A stretch of 64,000 nucleotides of DNA from an uncultured Mycoplasmatota bacterium (GCA_946403755.1 CAMJBC010000002.1:62001-126000); one strand, 5' to 3'. Positions 28,439 to 38,684 are shown, counted from the first letter of the stretch. The notes: generated by a model not told the origin, from the letters alone. A program made the numbers and translations.

Positions 28439-30358
28439 CTAAATATCTAGATTTTGTACATAACCAGCATTCTCTTCAATGAATTTTCTTCTAGGTTCAA
28501 CTTCATCACCCATAAGTTTTTCAAATATTGCATCTGCTGCTATACAATCATCTACAGTTATTTTTCTAAGTACTCTTTTATTAATATCCATTGTTGTTTC
28601 ATTTAATTCTTCTGCATCCATCTCACCTAAACCTTTCATTCTGGCAATTTCTGCTCTAGAACGAATATTTTCAGGTAATGAATTCATATAATCATTTAAT
28701 TCTTCTTCATTTAAAACATATTTTCTTGTTTTACCATGCATTATTCTAAATAATGGTGGTTGAGCTGCATATACATGTCCAGCCTCAACAATTGGTCTAA
28801 AGAATCTATAGAATAATGTTAATAATAGTACTCTTATGTGAGATCCATCAACATCGGCATCGGTCATGATTATTATTTTGTCATATCTTAGTTTAGATAA
28901 ATCAAAATATTCACCAATTCCAGTACCAAATGCTGTAATTATTGATCTAATTTCTTCATTTCCTAAAGCTTTATCTTGTCTAGCTTTTTCAACGTTTAAT
29001 ATTTTACCTCTTAATGGAAGTATTGCTTGTGTCATTGAATCTCTACCTTTTTTAGCAGAACCTCCGGCACTATCTCCCTCGACTATAAATATTTCAGAAA
29101 CAGTTGGATCTTTACTCTTACAATCAGATAATTTTCCAAAGAAGTTTGTTGTTGCTAAGTCACTTTTTCTTGTAGCTTCTCTAGCTTTTTTAGCAGCCAT
29201 TCTAGCATTTCTCGCTAATATTGATTTACTAACTATAATTCTTGCTTCATCAGGATTTTCTAGTAAAAATTGCTCATATCCTTCAGCAAATACACTATCA
29301 GCCAAATTCTTAACTTCAGAGTTTCCTAATCTACCTTTTGTTTGTCCTTCAAATTGAGGGTTTGGATGCTTACAAGAAACTATCATTGTAAGTCCTTCTT
29401 TTACATCATCTATTGTTAAATTTTCATCATTTTCTTTTAATATTTTATTTTTTCTAGCATAACTATTTGTTACTCTAACTAATGCTCTTTTAACACCTTC
29501 TTCGTGAGTACCACCATCATGTGTATTTATGTTATTAACAAATGAATAAATGTTATCATTATATCCATTATTATATTGCATTGCTACTTCAAACATTATT
29601 CCATCTTTTTCACCAGTTAAATGTATAATATCTTCATGTAGAGGTGTTTTTCCTTGATTTATAAATCTAACATATTCACTTATTCCACCTTCATATAAGA
29701 ACTTTTCACCTTGAGTATCTTCCTCATCTCTATCATCTCTTAGTGTTAATTGTAGTCCCTTATTTAAAAAAGCTAATTCTCTTGTTCTTACTTTTAATGT
29801 TTCATAATCATATATTTCAGAATCAAATATATCAGGATCTGGTTTAAATGAAACTGTTGTTCCTGTTCTTTCTGGCTCACATTCACCTATTACTGTTAAT
29901 TTTTGAACAGTTTTTCCACCATTTTCAAATTTAGCTTCGTGTATTTTTCCATCTCTATAAACTGTTACATTAACCCATTTTGATAAAGCATTTACTACTG
30001 AAGCACCTACACCGTGAAGTCCACCAGATACTTTGTAGCCACCGCCACCAAATTTACCACCAGCGTGTAGTACAGTATAAACTGTTTCAACTGTTGATAT
30101 ACCTGTTTTTGGGTGAATTTCACATGGAATTCCACGACCATCATCTTTTACAGTTATTGAATTATCTTTATTAATAATAATCTCTATATTTTTACAATAA
30201 CCTGCTAAAGCTTCATCTATTGAGTTATCAACAATCTCCCAAACTAAATGATGAAGACCTTTTAAATCAGTAGTACCTATATACATACCAGGTCTTTTTC
30301 TTACAGCTTCTAACCCTTCTAATACTTGAATGTCATCAACACTATAGTCATTTTTCAT
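28439..30358 (-). CDS. gyrB: DNA gyrase subunit B
   Basis: 639 residues. GHKL ATPase ([38 protein letters not shown]), Toprim metal site [14 protein letters not shown] and [12 protein letters not shown], and the [12 protein letters not shown] Asp triad, then the short Gram-positive tail ([16 protein letters not shown]). Two bases from recF; recF-gyrB-gyrA is the classical origin operon. Confidence 0.98.
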   Translation of the reverse strand: MKNDYSVDDIQVLEGLEAVRKRPGMYIGTTDLKGLHHLVWEIVDNSIDEALAGYCKNIEIIINKDNSITVKDDGRGIPCEIHPKTGISTVETVYTVLHAGGKFGGGGYKVSGGLHGVGASVVNALSKWVNVTVYRDGKIHEAKFENGGKTVQKLTVIGECEPERTGTTVSFKPDPDIFDSEIYDYETLKVRTRELAFLNKGLQLTLRDDRDEEDTQGEKFLYEGGISEYVRFINQGKTPLHEDIIHLTGEKDGIMFEVAMQYNNGYNDNIYSFVNNINTHDGGTHEEGVKRALVRVTNSYARKNKILKENDENLTIDDVKEGLTMIVSCKHPNPQFEGQTKGRLGNSEVKNLADSVFAEGYEQFLLENPDEARIIVSKSILARNARMAAKKAREATRKSDLATTNFFGKLSDCKSKDPTVSEIFIVEGDSAGGSAKKGRDSMTQAILPLRGKILNVEKARQDKALGNEEIRSIITAFGTGIGEYFDLSKLRYDKIIIMTDADVDGSHIRVLLLTLFYRFFRPIVEAGHVYAAQPPLFRIMHGKTRKYVLNEEELNDYMNSLPENIRSRAEIARMKGLGEMDAEELNETTMDINKRVLRKITVDDCIAADAIFEKLMGDEVEPRRKFIEENAGYVQNLDI

Positions 30359-30360
30359 AA

Positions 30361-31440
30361 TTACACCTCTTTGTCTAAATCATATATTTTAGCATTCTTT
30401 ATTATATTTTTATTAATATTTTTTAAATCTGTTGTTGTTATAAATACCTGAGTTTTTTTATCTAATGATTTAAAAATATTATTTCTATTTTTAGCATCTA
30501 GTTCACTAAATAGATCATCTAATAATACTATTGGATAAATATCATATTCATTAATAAATATTTGTACTTCAGATAATTTCATAGCTAACACTATTAGTTT
30601 TTGTAATCCTTGTGAACTATATTCTTTAGCATTATTACCATTATGTATAAATTCATAATCATCTCTATGAATTCCATAATCAGTCATACCTAAATTTATT
30701 TCTCTTCTTCTATTCTTTTTTAATTCTTTTAGTAATTTTTCTCTATCATTTATTTCATAATCAGACAAATAATTAATATATATACCTTTATTCTTTATAA
30801 ATTTATCAAATATATCCTTTATATATAGATTTATTGAATCTATATATTTTTTTCTATATTCATAAATTTTCATTCCTTCATCTACTATTTTTTCATCAAT
30901 AATATCTAAATATCTTGTATCTAAATTACTATTTAGCATTAATTTTTTTAGATAATCATTTTTGTTTTTTATTAAATTATTATAATTATTCAAATTATAT
31001 ATATATTCTTTATTTAATTGAGATATTTGAATATTTAAATAATTTCTTCTAGTATTAGGAGATGATTTAATTAACTTTAATTCATCTGGTGAAAGTAAAA
31101 TGATTCTATATTGTGAAATAAAATCACTAAGTTTTCTTTGAATTTTAGAATTAATTTTAGACTTTTTACCATTTTTATCTAAATACAATTCTAAATTCTT
31201 TTTAGGGCCATAATCAAAATAGTGAACTTTAATTCTAAAAAAATCACTATTTTCATTAATAATAGATAATTCATTATTAGTTTTAAATGATTTAGCTAAA
31301 CTACCAATATATATAGCTTCTATTATTGAAGTTTTACCTACTCCATTTTTTCCAATAATAATATTTAAATTAGAAAAATTATCAAAAATTTTTTTCTTAT
31401 AATTTCTAAAATTTAACAATTCAATTTTTGTTATATTCAT
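30361..31440 (-). CDS. recF: DNA replication and repair protein RecF
   Basis: 359 residues from the ATG at 31440 ([14 protein letters not shown]); the track start 24 bp upstream adds MIHLSGVK, while TGGGG lies right before the chosen ATG. ABC-type SMC-like ATPase: Walker [10 protein letters not shown], signature [19 protein letters not shown], Walker [13 protein letters not shown]. It helps RecOR load RecA at gaps. It is placed between comK and gyrB. Confidence 0.96.
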   Translation of the reverse strand: MNITKIELLNFRNYKKKIFDNFSNLNIIIGKNGVGKTSIIEAIYIGSLAKSFKTNNELSIINENSDFFRIKVHYFDYGPKKNLELYLDKNGKKSKINSKIQRKLSDFISQYRIILLSPDELKLIKSSPNTRRNYLNIQISQLNKEYIYNLNNYNNLIKNKNDYLKKLMLNSNLDTRYLDIIDEKIVDEGMKIYEYRKKYIDSINLYIKDIFDKFIKNKGIYINYLSDYEINDREKLLKELKKNRRREINLGMTDYGIHRDDYEFIHNGNNAKEYSSQGLQKLIVLAMKLSEVQIFINEYDIYPIVLLDDLFSELDAKNRNNIFKSLDKKTQVFITTTDLKNINKNIIKNAKIYDLDKEV

Positions 31441-31534
31441 TTTAACCCCACTTAAATGTATCAAATTTTAATTTTTGTTTTTTCTAATACTCCTACCCAC
31501 TGATAATATTATACCATAAAATAGTATATAAAAA

Positions 31535-31559
31535 AAGATAATTTAATAATTATTATCTT
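31535..31559 (-). terminator. comK terminator
   Basis: AAGATAAT and ATTATCTT pair across the comK stop codon; on the minus strand seven T residues follow. Confidence 0.75.
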
Positions 31560-32007
31560 CTTTTGTACCAATTCTTTCGTCTAAAACAAATTTTAAACGA
31601 GTAGCTCTTAAAATTTGATTGTTTAATGATCCAATTGATAAATTTAAATCAATGATATCCCCATTTTTAAATTTAATTGTTGAGGTCTTACTATCCTTCT
31701 TATAATATGTATCAATTTTATCTAGATTAATCCAAACACAATCATCTTTTTCTGGAGATGTTGTAGGAAAAAATATTATTTTTCTACTCTCTTCTATTAT
31801 TATTGGTGACTTATGGGTAATACCTAATAACTTTTTAGTGCCTTCCTTTCTTCCTTCAAATGAACTACCAAAATATTCACAACTGTGTTCTAAAATACTC
31901 ATGGTATCATTTTTAATAAAATATTCATCTTCACTTTCAATTATTTTAGAACTTTTCCTACCTATTGGAATTATTATCTGCGTGTCATAATTAATCTCAT
32001 AATTCAT
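31543..32007 (-). CDS. comK: ComK-like competence transcription factor
   Basis: 154 residues from the ATG at 32007, chosen because AAGGAGG is 7 bp upstream; the track start adds 11 residues without a ribosome site. It follows Bacillus ComK closely: IIESEDEYFIKNDTMSILEHSCEYFGSSFEGRKEGT, THKSPIIIE, the IFFPTTSPEKDDCVWINL core and SLNNQILRATRLKF. The C-terminal about 40 residues of Bacillus ComK (ClpC/MecA contact) are absent. ComK activates DNA-uptake genes by binding AT-boxes. It occupies the slot where yaaA (S4 domain) normally sits, between dnaN and recF. Confidence 0.88.
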   Translation of the reverse strand: MNYEINYDTQIIIPIGRKSSKIIESEDEYFIKNDTMSILEHSCEYFGSSFEGRKEGTKKLLGITHKSPIIIEESRKIIFFPTTSPEKDDCVWINLDKIDTYYKKDSKTSTIKFKNGDIIDLNLSIGSLNNQILRATRLKFVLDERIGTKEDNNY

Positions 32008-32083
32008 ATTCTTCCTCCTTTTCAAACAATAATCTATCATTTGAACGTGTCGAAATATGTCATTTTATGTCTATATAAATAAA

Positions 32084-32107
32084 AAAAGCAAATTTCTTTG
32101 CTTTTAA
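32084..32107 (-). terminator. dnaN terminator
   Basis: AAAAGCAAA and TTTGCTTTT form a hairpin that overlaps the dnaN stop, with a T-run on the minus strand. Confidence 0.75.
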
Positions 32108-33222
32108 TATGTCTTCATAGGTAATATTAATTGAATCATTTCATCATTATTAATATTTTTTAATATTATTGGACTAATTTCTCCATTTAGTAATAAATAA
32201 ATTTCTTCTTCATTAAACATTCTTAATGCATCTAACATAAATTTAGCACTAAATGATATTTTTAAATTATTAGATGTTTCATTTTCAATATCCATTTTTT
32301 CTTCAACATTTCCCATCTCTGAACTACTTGCTCTAATAATTAACTTGTTATCAACAATTTCCATATCAATTATATTTTTATCTTTAGATTGAGTTAATAG
32401 TGATGCTCTATCTAAAATACTAAAGTAATTTTTTAAATTAACTTTTAACATATATTTAAATTCTTTAGCTATTGAATTATCAGTATTTGGATAATTACCA
32501 TTTAATAATGAACTTTGGAAAGTAATATTTTTAGTTCTAAAAATAACTTTATTACTATAAACATTCATTTCTATTTCTTGATCATCACCAATTATCTTAA
32601 CAAATTCATTAATATTTCTTGATGGTATTACTATATTTATATTATCTGTTGATTCTCTACTAATTGTATAAGTTAATTTAGCTAATCTATATGAATCTGT
32701 TGCAATACATTCAAATATATCACCTGTTATTTTAATATTAATACCTGTTAATAAAGGTCTACTTTCTTGAACTGAACATGCAAATGATGTTTTGTTAATA
32801 GTTTCTTTAAACTTATTACTATCAAACATAATTGGTTCTTTTGATTCATCTAAATATACATTAGGAAAATCTTCTTCTAGGAAACAATTAAAGTTATACA
32901 CTGATGTTTCAGTTTTAAAAGATACTTCATTTCCTTCAAAATTTTCTATTAATATATCAGTATCAGGTAATCTCTTAACTATTTCTAACATAGATTTACC
33001 ATATATAATAGATACACCTACTTCATCAATACTCTTTATTTCTTTTTTATCTATAAAATATTGAATAGTAATATCATTATCTGTAGCTGTTAAATATAAA
33101 CCACTTTTCTTTAATTCAAATTTAATACCATTTAATACAGGTATTATGTTCCTTGTAGATAAAGCTCTACTTACTGCATTTAATCCTTCCAATAAAACTT
33201 TTTTTTCAATTAACATTTTCAT
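32104..33222 (-). CDS. dnaN: DNA polymerase III beta subunit (sliding clamp)
   Basis: 372 residues with three repeated clamp domains: LLEGLNAVSRALSTRNIIPVL at the start, CSVQESRPLLTGINI and ATDSYRLAKL in the middle, and the ILPMKTY end typical of LPxR-tail clamps. Forms the dimeric ring that tethers polymerases to DNA. AAGGAGG is 7 bp before the ATG. It lies 122 bp downstream of dnaA, and the gap contains TTGATAAC-type DnaA-box-like sequences. Confidence 0.98.
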   Translation of the reverse strand: MKMLIEKKVLLEGLNAVSRALSTRNIIPVLNGIKFELKKSGLYLTATDNDITIQYFIDKKEIKSIDEVGVSIIYGKSMLEIVKRLPDTDILIENFEGNEVSFKTETSVYNFNCFLEEDFPNVYLDESKEPIMFDSNKFKETINKTSFACSVQESRPLLTGINIKITGDIFECIATDSYRLAKLTYTISRESTDNINIVIPSRNINEFVKIIGDDQEIEMNVYSNKVIFRTKNITFQSSLLNGNYPNTDNSIAKEFKYMLKVNLKNYFSILDRASLLTQSKDKNIIDMEIVDNKLIIRASSSEMGNVEEKMDIENETSNNLKISFSAKFMLDALRMFNEEEIYLLLNGEISPIILKNINNDEMIQLILPMKTY

Positions 33223-33344
33223 AATATTACCTCCTTATTTAATTAAATATTATTAATATGCATTGTTAATATGTTGATAACTTTATTTTATATAGATATT
33301 TTCTATAATTATTACTTTTTTTATTAACTATTTTTGTTAATAAT

Positions 33345-34748
33345 TTATTCACAAATTTTTTCTTTTAATATTTTTATTTCTTCTTGAAGTTTAGTATTTG
33401 TTTTTAACTCTTTAGAAATTTTATCACAAGAATAAATAACTGTTGAATGGTCTCTACCTCCCATTTCAAGCCCTATTCTTTCTAATGTTTCATCTGTCAT
33501 AAATTTACACAAGTACATTGCTATGCTTCTAGCATCAGTAACTTTCTTTTTCTTCATTTTACCTTTTAACATAGATACTTCTAAATCATAGAATTTAGCA
33601 ACTACATCTATTATCTTAGCTAAAGAATTTGTTTTATAAACTCTTTCTTGAACATATTCTTCAAGTGCATTTTTAGCTTCATCTAATGAGAAGTTATCTA
33701 TATGAAACATTGTTTTGTAATAAAATAATCTTTTTAAGCATCCTTCTAGATTTCTAATATTAGATCCACAATAATTAACTATATAATCAAGTACTTCATT
33801 ATTTAAATCTAAATCAAAATCATATACTTTATTTTTATTAAGAATAATTTTCTTCTTTAACTCATTATCTGGTGGATTAATACATTCTGTTAATCCCCAA
33901 CTAAATCTAGTTTTTAATCTATCTTCTAATAATTTAAAATCATTAACAGATCTATCTGATGCCATAATAATTTGTTTATTAGAATCATATAATTCATTAA
34001 ATGTATTATAAAATTCAGTTTGTGTTTTTGTATAACGTTCAAATTGCTGTATATCATCTATTATTAATACATCTATATTTCTATATTTATTTCTAAACGC
34101 TGTTATATATTTAATGTTATTATCATTACTTCCTTTAGTATTAGCTATTACTCTATAATCATTCATAAATTGATCAGCAGTAACGTACAATACTTTTTTA
34201 TCTGAATTACTAACAATATAATTACCAATAGCATGCATTAAATGTGTTTTACCAAGTCCGCTCTTAGAATATAAGAAATATGGATTATATAATTTACCTG
34301 GATTTTGTGCTACTGCTAAAGCTGATCCGTAAGCTAACTTATTAGATTCACCAACTACAAAATTATCAAAAGTATATAACACATTAAAATTACTACTATA
34401 ATTATAGTTATTTAAATCATCTTCTAATTTAATATCAACAGAACTATTATCTTCTATCTTTTGTATTATCTTTTTAGTATCTTCTTTCTCTTTTAAACTA
34501 GAAAACTGTTCATACTTTATTACACATGAATCATTAGTAATATCATTTAATATTTCTTCTATTGTAGAACTATAATTCTTTTCTATAGTTTGCAATAATA
34601 ATTCATTTTCTCCATTTATTGTTAAAACGATTTCATTATCTTTATAGGAATATATATACAAGTCTTTTAGCATTGTATTAAATGACATCAAAGAAACTTT
34701 ATTTTTTAAGTTAACAAGTAATTTTTCCAAAACCTCATCCTTTGTCAT
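33345..34748 (-). CDS. dnaA: Chromosomal replication initiator DnaA
   Basis: 467 residues. Domain I N-terminal helix bundle, short domain II, AAA+ domain III (Walker A SGLGKTHLMHA, Walker B VLIIDDIQ) and domain IV with the DNA-binding signature GGRDHSTVIYSCDKI. Starts replication at oriC just upstream of its own gene. Ribosome site AAAGGAA. A DnaA box (TTATTCACA) overlaps its stop codon. Confidence 0.98.
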   Translation of the reverse strand: MTKDEVLEKLLVNLKNKVSLMSFNTMLKDLYIYSYKDNEIVLTINGENELLLQTIEKNYSSTIEEILNDITNDSCVIKYEQFSSLKEKEDTKKIIQKIEDNSSVDIKLEDDLNNYNYSSNFNVLYTFDNFVVGESNKLAYGSALAVAQNPGKLYNPYFLYSKSGLGKTHLMHAIGNYIVSNSDKKVLYVTADQFMNDYRVIANTKGSNDNNIKYITAFRNKYRNIDVLIIDDIQQFERYTKTQTEFYNTFNELYDSNKQIIMASDRSVNDFKLLEDRLKTRFSWGLTECINPPDNELKKKIILNKNKVYDFDLDLNNEVLDYIVNYCGSNIRNLEGCLKRLFYYKTMFHIDNFSLDEAKNALEEYVQERVYKTNSLAKIIDVVAKFYDLEVSMLKGKMKKKKVTDARSIAMYLCKFMTDETLERIGLEMGGRDHSTVIYSCDKISKELKTNTKLQEEIKILKEKICE

Positions 34749-35065
34749 TTCTACATTCCTTTCGTATAAATGTTCTTTCTATAAAAATTATAAAAATTAA
34801 TTATTTTAATGTCAAATAAAAAAACTTATTAACAAATATACTAACAAGTTATACACAATTTGTAAATAATTTTTTCATTATAAATAAAGGTAAAAAATAT
34901 AGTTATCAACAATATCAACATTTTTAAATACAAATTAACATAAAAATGTTCATAACTTGTTGATAAGTTAACATAAAATGTTAATTTAGTGTTTATAACT
35001 TAACATAATGTTAAAAAAATATGGTATAAAATTATTAATATGATAAAATAATAATAGGAGAGAAA
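34749..35065. other. oriC: Replication origin region (oriC)
   Basis: This 317-bp gene-free stretch upstream of dnaA is extremely AT-rich. DnaA boxes: TTATACACA at 34849-34857 (fits TTATNCACA), TTATCAACA at 34903-34911, and its reverse TGTTGATAA at 34958-34966; a weaker TGTTTATAA lies at 34990. Repeats of AACATAAAATGTT type at 34976-35012 could form the unwinding element. Coding strands diverge from here (minus to the left, plus to the right). A second small box cluster lies between dnaA and dnaN (33272-33280 and 33345-33353). Confidence 0.85.
34787..34815 (-). promoter_or_regulatory. dnaA: dnaA promoter
   Basis: On the minus strand TTGACA, 17-bp spacer, TATAAT, both boxes perfect; about 39 bp upstream of the dnaA ATG. 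A DnaA box lies 34 bp further upstream, fitting autoregulation. Confidence 0.85.
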
Positions 35066-36526
35066 ATGAATAATAAGGAAGATATAGAAAATTATTTTTT
35101 AGAATTATATAGAAAAACTAAAAATTATAGTTATGAAAAATTTTTAGAAAAAGTTTATCATTATAATGTATCAATTGGTGATTATAATAAACCAATATTT
35201 TTTGATTTACAAAAAACTATATTTGAAGCTTTAAAACAAGATACTAATGTAAAACCAGAAATTAAGTATTGGGATTCTTTAGGATGGACTAATACTTTTA
35301 TTCTTTTTAATAAATTTTTTAATTATTATAATAAGGTTATATTAGATTTTCCTATTTTTAATTATGATATGGATAAAATATGTCCAACTATTATAAACTT
35401 TATTATATATAATAGTATTACTTGTAAAATTAGTGTTCATAAGAATAATAAGAATCCTCTATTTAAAATTGAAGTTTATGATATTAAAGATGCTAATAGA
35501 TTAATAGATTTCTTTGAAAGTAATAATAAAATAAAAAATGTAGTTAAATCTAGAGTTTTTCCTTTATTAATTCAAAAATATTATATAGGTATATATAGAG
35601 AATATGATCCATATGATTTTAAAAGTACATATTTAAGATATTTATATGAATTTTTTTCTATATGCAAAGAAGAAAAAGAAGTACTAATAAGTAGATTTAG
35701 AGATTTTTTAAGTAAAATATATAGATTTGAAATAAATCCTAATGAAAAAAGAATGTTAGGTTTTATAATTGATTATATATATCAATATGAAAATATAAAT
35801 AGTTATGAAAAATTATTTATAAATAATAAAAGTTTAAAACTTAGTGGATATAATTGTAATTATTATAATTTTATAGCAGATGAACAAGGCAATATGAAAT
35901 TTATTCTAAAAGAAGATCAAAGTGTAGTAGTGCAATATGGTAGTTTAGAATTTTTAAGTTTAGTATATTCTAAGTTTTATGAAAATAATGTTAAGACTCA
36001 TGATTCAGATAGAATATATGATGATTTTTGTGGTATGTATGATAGTATCTTATCTAATAATTTTGAAAATATAAATGTATTATTAAAGCTAGTAGATGAC
36101 AATAAAATGAATATGACATATAAAAAGATGTATTTAATGGCAAGTGCATATTTTGCACACAAAAAATTAGGAATAGGTATAGAAATTATTGATAATATTT
36201 TAGATAGACTATTATCTGAATTAGAAGGTGTAAAGTATACAAAAGAAAAAAGTATAGATTTAGGTAACAAATATATATTGACAGAAGAGTATGGAAATAA
36301 AATTGTAAATTTAAATAACGGTAAAATGATAACTATAAAAGATTACTTTGTTAAAAATAATATAACATCAATTATTAATCCAGAAGATATTATTAATTTA
36401 AAAGATGGATCTACTACTAATGGAAAAGTATTTCTTGATAACATTTCTAAATTAATATCAAAATATAATGATTTTAATGAATTAATAAAAAATGAAATAA
36501 GTAGTATAGAAAAGCAAAATAATTGA
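35066..36526 (+). CDS. Unknown 486-residue protein between oriC and rpmH
   Basis: Not recognised. The protein is soluble-looking, rich in Tyr, Asn, Ile and Lys, with mixed helix and strand and no signal peptide, membrane helix or Cys motif. It could be a divergent fast-evolving protein; the C-terminal 100 residues (EEYGNKIVNLNNGKMITIKDYF region) look like a small beta-rich domain. AGGAG lies before the ATG. It separates oriC from rpmH, which are adjacent in Bacillus. The rpmH promoter starts within its last codons. Confidence 0.6.
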   Translation: MNNKEDIENYFLELYRKTKNYSYEKFLEKVYHYNVSIGDYNKPIFFDLQKTIFEALKQDTNVKPEIKYWDSLGWTNTFILFNKFFNYYNKVILDFPIFNYDMDKICPTIINFIIYNSITCKISVHKNNKNPLFKIEVYDIKDANRLIDFFESNNKIKNVVKSRVFPLLIQKYYIGIYREYDPYDFKSTYLRYLYEFFSICKEEKEVLISRFRDFLSKIYRFEINPNEKRMLGFIIDYIYQYENINSYEKLFINNKSLKLSGYNCNYYNFIADEQGNMKFILKEDQSVVVQYGSLEFLSLVYSKFYENNVKTHDSDRIYDDFCGMYDSILSNNFENINVLLKLVDDNKMNMTYKKMYLMASAYFAHKKLGIGIEIIDNILDRLLSELEGVKYTKEKSIDLGNKYILTEEYGNKIVNLNNGKMITIKDYFVKNNITSIINPEDIINLKDGSTTNGKVFLDNISKLISKYNDFNELIKNEISSIEKQNN

Positions 36527-36551
36527 CAATTAGAAATTGTTATAATATAAT
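36523..36551 (+). promoter_or_regulatory. rpmH operon promoter
   Basis: TTGACA, 17-bp spacer, TATAAT, both perfect; the -35 box overlaps the stop of the preceding gene. Start point expected near 36558, 24 bp before rpmH. Confidence 0.85.
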
Positions 36552-36581
36552 CTTAGTCAGTTGAAGAAAGGGAGGATAATA

Positions 36582-36704
36582 ATGAAAAGAACATTTCAAC
36601 CAAATAATAGTAAAAAGAGTAAAACTTCTGGATTTTTAGCTAGAAGAGGAACTAGTGTATTAAAATCAAGAAGAGCAAAAGGAAGAAAAGAATTAGCAAA
36701 ATAA
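36582..36704 (+). CDS. rpmH: Ribosomal protein L34
   Basis: 40 residues, too short for the ORF track. [12 protein letters not shown] start and the [11 protein letters not shown] end identify L34; the middle ([15 protein letters not shown]) departs from the common HGFRxRM form and it is 4 residues shorter than usual. Strong ribosome site GGGAGG 7 bp upstream. It follows a near-perfect promoter and precedes rnpA, as in nearly all bacteria. Confidence 0.96.
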   Translation: MKRTFQPNNSKKSKTSGFLARRGTSVLKSRRAKGRKELAK

Positions 36705-36705
36705 A

Positions 36706-36731
36706 ATACTTTAAATAAAGTATTTTTTTTT
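36706..36731 (+). terminator. Hairpin between rpmH and rnpA
   Basis: ATACTTT, loop AAAT, AAAGTAT then eight T. It probably lowers transcription of rnpA relative to rpmH. Confidence 0.8.
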
Positions 36732-36758
36732 ATATAATAATGTTGCCAGGTGAGTTAT

Positions 36759-37079
36759 ATGAATAAAAAGTATATAATAAGGAAAAATGAAGAAATACAA
36801 AGTATAATAAATAATTCATCTAAAAAAGTTAGTAAATCTTTTGTAATTTATTATTTAAAAAATAATTATGATTACAATAGATATTGTATAAGTGTTAGTA
36901 AAAAAATAGGTAAGGCAAATATAAGAAATTTATATAAAAGAAGAATAAAAGATATATTAATGAAAAATAAACTAGATAAATCTTATGATTGTGTTATAAT
37001 ACTTAGGAAAGCGATTTTAGATATTAATTATATTAATATAAAAGAAGAATTATTAAATATTTTGGAGGAGTTAAAATGA
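36759..37079 (+). CDS. rnpA: Ribonuclease P protein component
   Basis: 106 residues from the ATG at 36759 (CAGGTGA 6 bp upstream; the track's GTG start adds three residues). KKIGKANIRNLYKRRIKDIL holds the conserved RNR-type RNA-binding motif. It assists the RNase P RNA in tRNA 5' maturation. Overlaps yidC by 4 bp. Confidence 0.95.
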   Translation: MNKKYIIRKNEEIQSIINNSSKKVSKSFVIYYLKNNYDYNRYCISVSKKIGKANIRNLYKRRIKDILMKNKLDKSYDCVIILRKAILDINYINIKEELLNILEELK

Positions 37080-37987
37080 AGAAAAAAATAATAGTATTAG
37101 TTTTACTATTAGTAATGTTATGTGGTTGTACAAAGAGAGCTCAATTAGTTAATGAAGATAATAGTACTAAATCATATGTTACAAATATAATATGTAGACC
37201 TGAAAGTAAAGAATTAGTTGAAGCATATGATAGATTAGGAAATGAAACAAAAGTTGATTATTCTGAATTACCAGCTTGTAAAGATTTAAAAATTAATTCA
37301 GGTGGTTATGAAGGATTATGGACATCATTATTTGTAAAACCATTAGCATGGTTAATAGTAAAAATAGGTTTAATAGTTAAAAATAATGGTGTTGCTATTA
37401 TGATAATGGGATTTGTTTTAAGAGCAGCATTATATCCAATATCTAAAAAATCTACAAATATGAGTGAAAATATGAAAAAAGCTCAAAAAGATATGGAAAG
37501 AATAGAAAAGAAATATCAAGGAAAAGATGACAAAGATTCAATGATGGCTAAGAGCCAAGAAATGATGTTAATATATAAAAAATATGATATTAATCCATTT
37601 GCTAGTTGTTTATTTGCATTTTTGCAAATGCCTATATTCTTTGCTTTCTTAGAAGCAGTTTATAGAGTACCAGCTTTCTTTGAAAAAGATTTCTTAGTAT
37701 TTAATTTAGGAACAACTCCATTAGAAGGATTTCAAGTTGGAAATTATTGGTATATATTATTAGTTGCAATAATAATAGGATGTACATATTTCTCATTCAA
37801 GAATATTAATTCAACAACTGGTGATGAAACTCAACAAAAACAAATGAAAATAATGAGTATATCAATGGTAGTATTTATTAGTATTATGTCATTCTCATTA
37901 CCAACTTCAATAGCTTTATATTGGATCGTATCTAGTGGATTTACAATAGTTCAAAACTATATAGTCAAAAAGAAAGGAACAAATTAA
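37076..37987 (+). CDS. yidC: Membrane insertase YidC/Oxa1 (SpoIIIJ type)
   Basis: 303 residues. Lipoprotein signal with lipobox LCGC (Cys18), an external loop with two Cys (CRPE, CKDL), then the Oxa1 core with five membrane helices, including the hydrophilic-groove region LRAALYPISKKS and MPIFFAFLEAVYRVP. It inserts small membrane proteins, alone or with SecYEG. Overlaps rnpA and is one base from jag; the rnpA-yidC-jag-mnmE order is conserved. Confidence 0.97.
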   Translation: MKKKIIVLVLLLVMLCGCTKRAQLVNEDNSTKSYVTNIICRPESKELVEAYDRLGNETKVDYSELPACKDLKINSGGYEGLWTSLFVKPLAWLIVKIGLIVKNNGVAIMIMGFVLRAALYPISKKSTNMSENMKKAQKDMERIEKKYQGKDDKDSMMAKSQEMMLIYKKYDINPFASCLFAFLQMPIFFAFLEAVYRVPAFFEKDFLVFNLGTTPLEGFQVGNYWYILLVAIIIGCTYFSFKNINSTTGDETQQKQMKIMSISMVVFISIMSFSLPTSIALYWIVSSGFTIVQNYIVKKKGTN

Positions 37988-37988
37988 T

Positions 37989-38618
37989 ATGGAAAAATAT
38001 AAATTTCAAGCAAAGAGTAAAGATGGTCTATTAGAAAAAGCTTTAGAAGAATTAAATGAAAAAGAAGAAAATATAATTACTAATTTATATGAAGAAAAAG
38101 GTGGATTATTTAGTGGTAAAAAATATACATTAGAAGTAGTTAAATTATCTGATGTTGCTGAAATAGGTAAAGAAGTATTAAAAGAATTATTATTATCTTT
38201 AAATATTAAAGCTAATGTTGAAACTAAAATAAGAGAAGGAAAAATTAAATATGAAATTTATTCACAAAATAATTCAGTATTAATTGGTAAAAAAGGTCAT
38301 ATTTTAGATTCAATTCAAACTTATGTAAGACAAGCTATTTATAATGCTATAGATTTATATGTTAATATTACAATTGATGTTGAAAAATATAAAGAAAAAC
38401 AAAATTATTTCTTAGAAAAGAAAGTTAAAAAAATAGCTAGAGATGTAACTTTATCTAAAGTAGATGTTAAATTAGATCCGATGAACTCATATGAAAGAAA
38501 ATTAGTACATGAAGCACTACAAGGATTTAAATATATAGTTACTGAGTCTGAAGGTGAAGAACCTAATAGATGTGTAGTAATAAAATATAGTGAAAATAAA
38601 GAAGAAACAGAAGAGTAG
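37989..38618 (+). CDS. jag: RNA-binding protein Jag/KhpB
   Basis: 209 residues in three parts: Jag-N domain (FQAKSKDGLLEKALEEL), KH domain with the GxxG variant LIGKKGHILDSIQ, and R3H domain (NSYERKLVHEAL...EPNRCVVIKYS). KhpB works with KhpA on small RNAs and cell-division regulation in Firmicutes. One base after yidC; ends in a terminator before mnmE. Confidence 0.95.
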   Translation: MEKYKFQAKSKDGLLEKALEELNEKEENIITNLYEEKGGLFSGKKYTLEVVKLSDVAEIGKEVLKELLLSLNIKANVETKIREGKIKYEIYSQNNSVLIGKKGHILDSIQTYVRQAIYNAIDLYVNITIDVEKYKEKQNYFLEKKVKKIARDVTLSKVDVKLDPMNSYERKLVHEALQGFKYIVTESEGEEPNRCVVIKYSENKEETEE

Positions 38619-38634
38619 AAATACTCTTTTTTGT
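38611..38634 (+). terminator. jag terminator
   Basis: AAGAGTA, GAAA tetraloop, TACTCTT followed by T-run; overlaps the jag stop codon region. Confidence 0.85.
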
Positions 38635-38662
38635 TTACTTTATATAGTGTTTATGCTATAAT
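38634..38662 (+). promoter_or_regulatory. mnmE promoter
   Basis: TTTACT, 17-bp spacer, TATAAT; start point expected about 16 bp before the mnmE ATG, right after the jag terminator. Confidence 0.7.
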
Positions 38663-38684
38663 CTTGTGGAAAGAAGGGACATAT

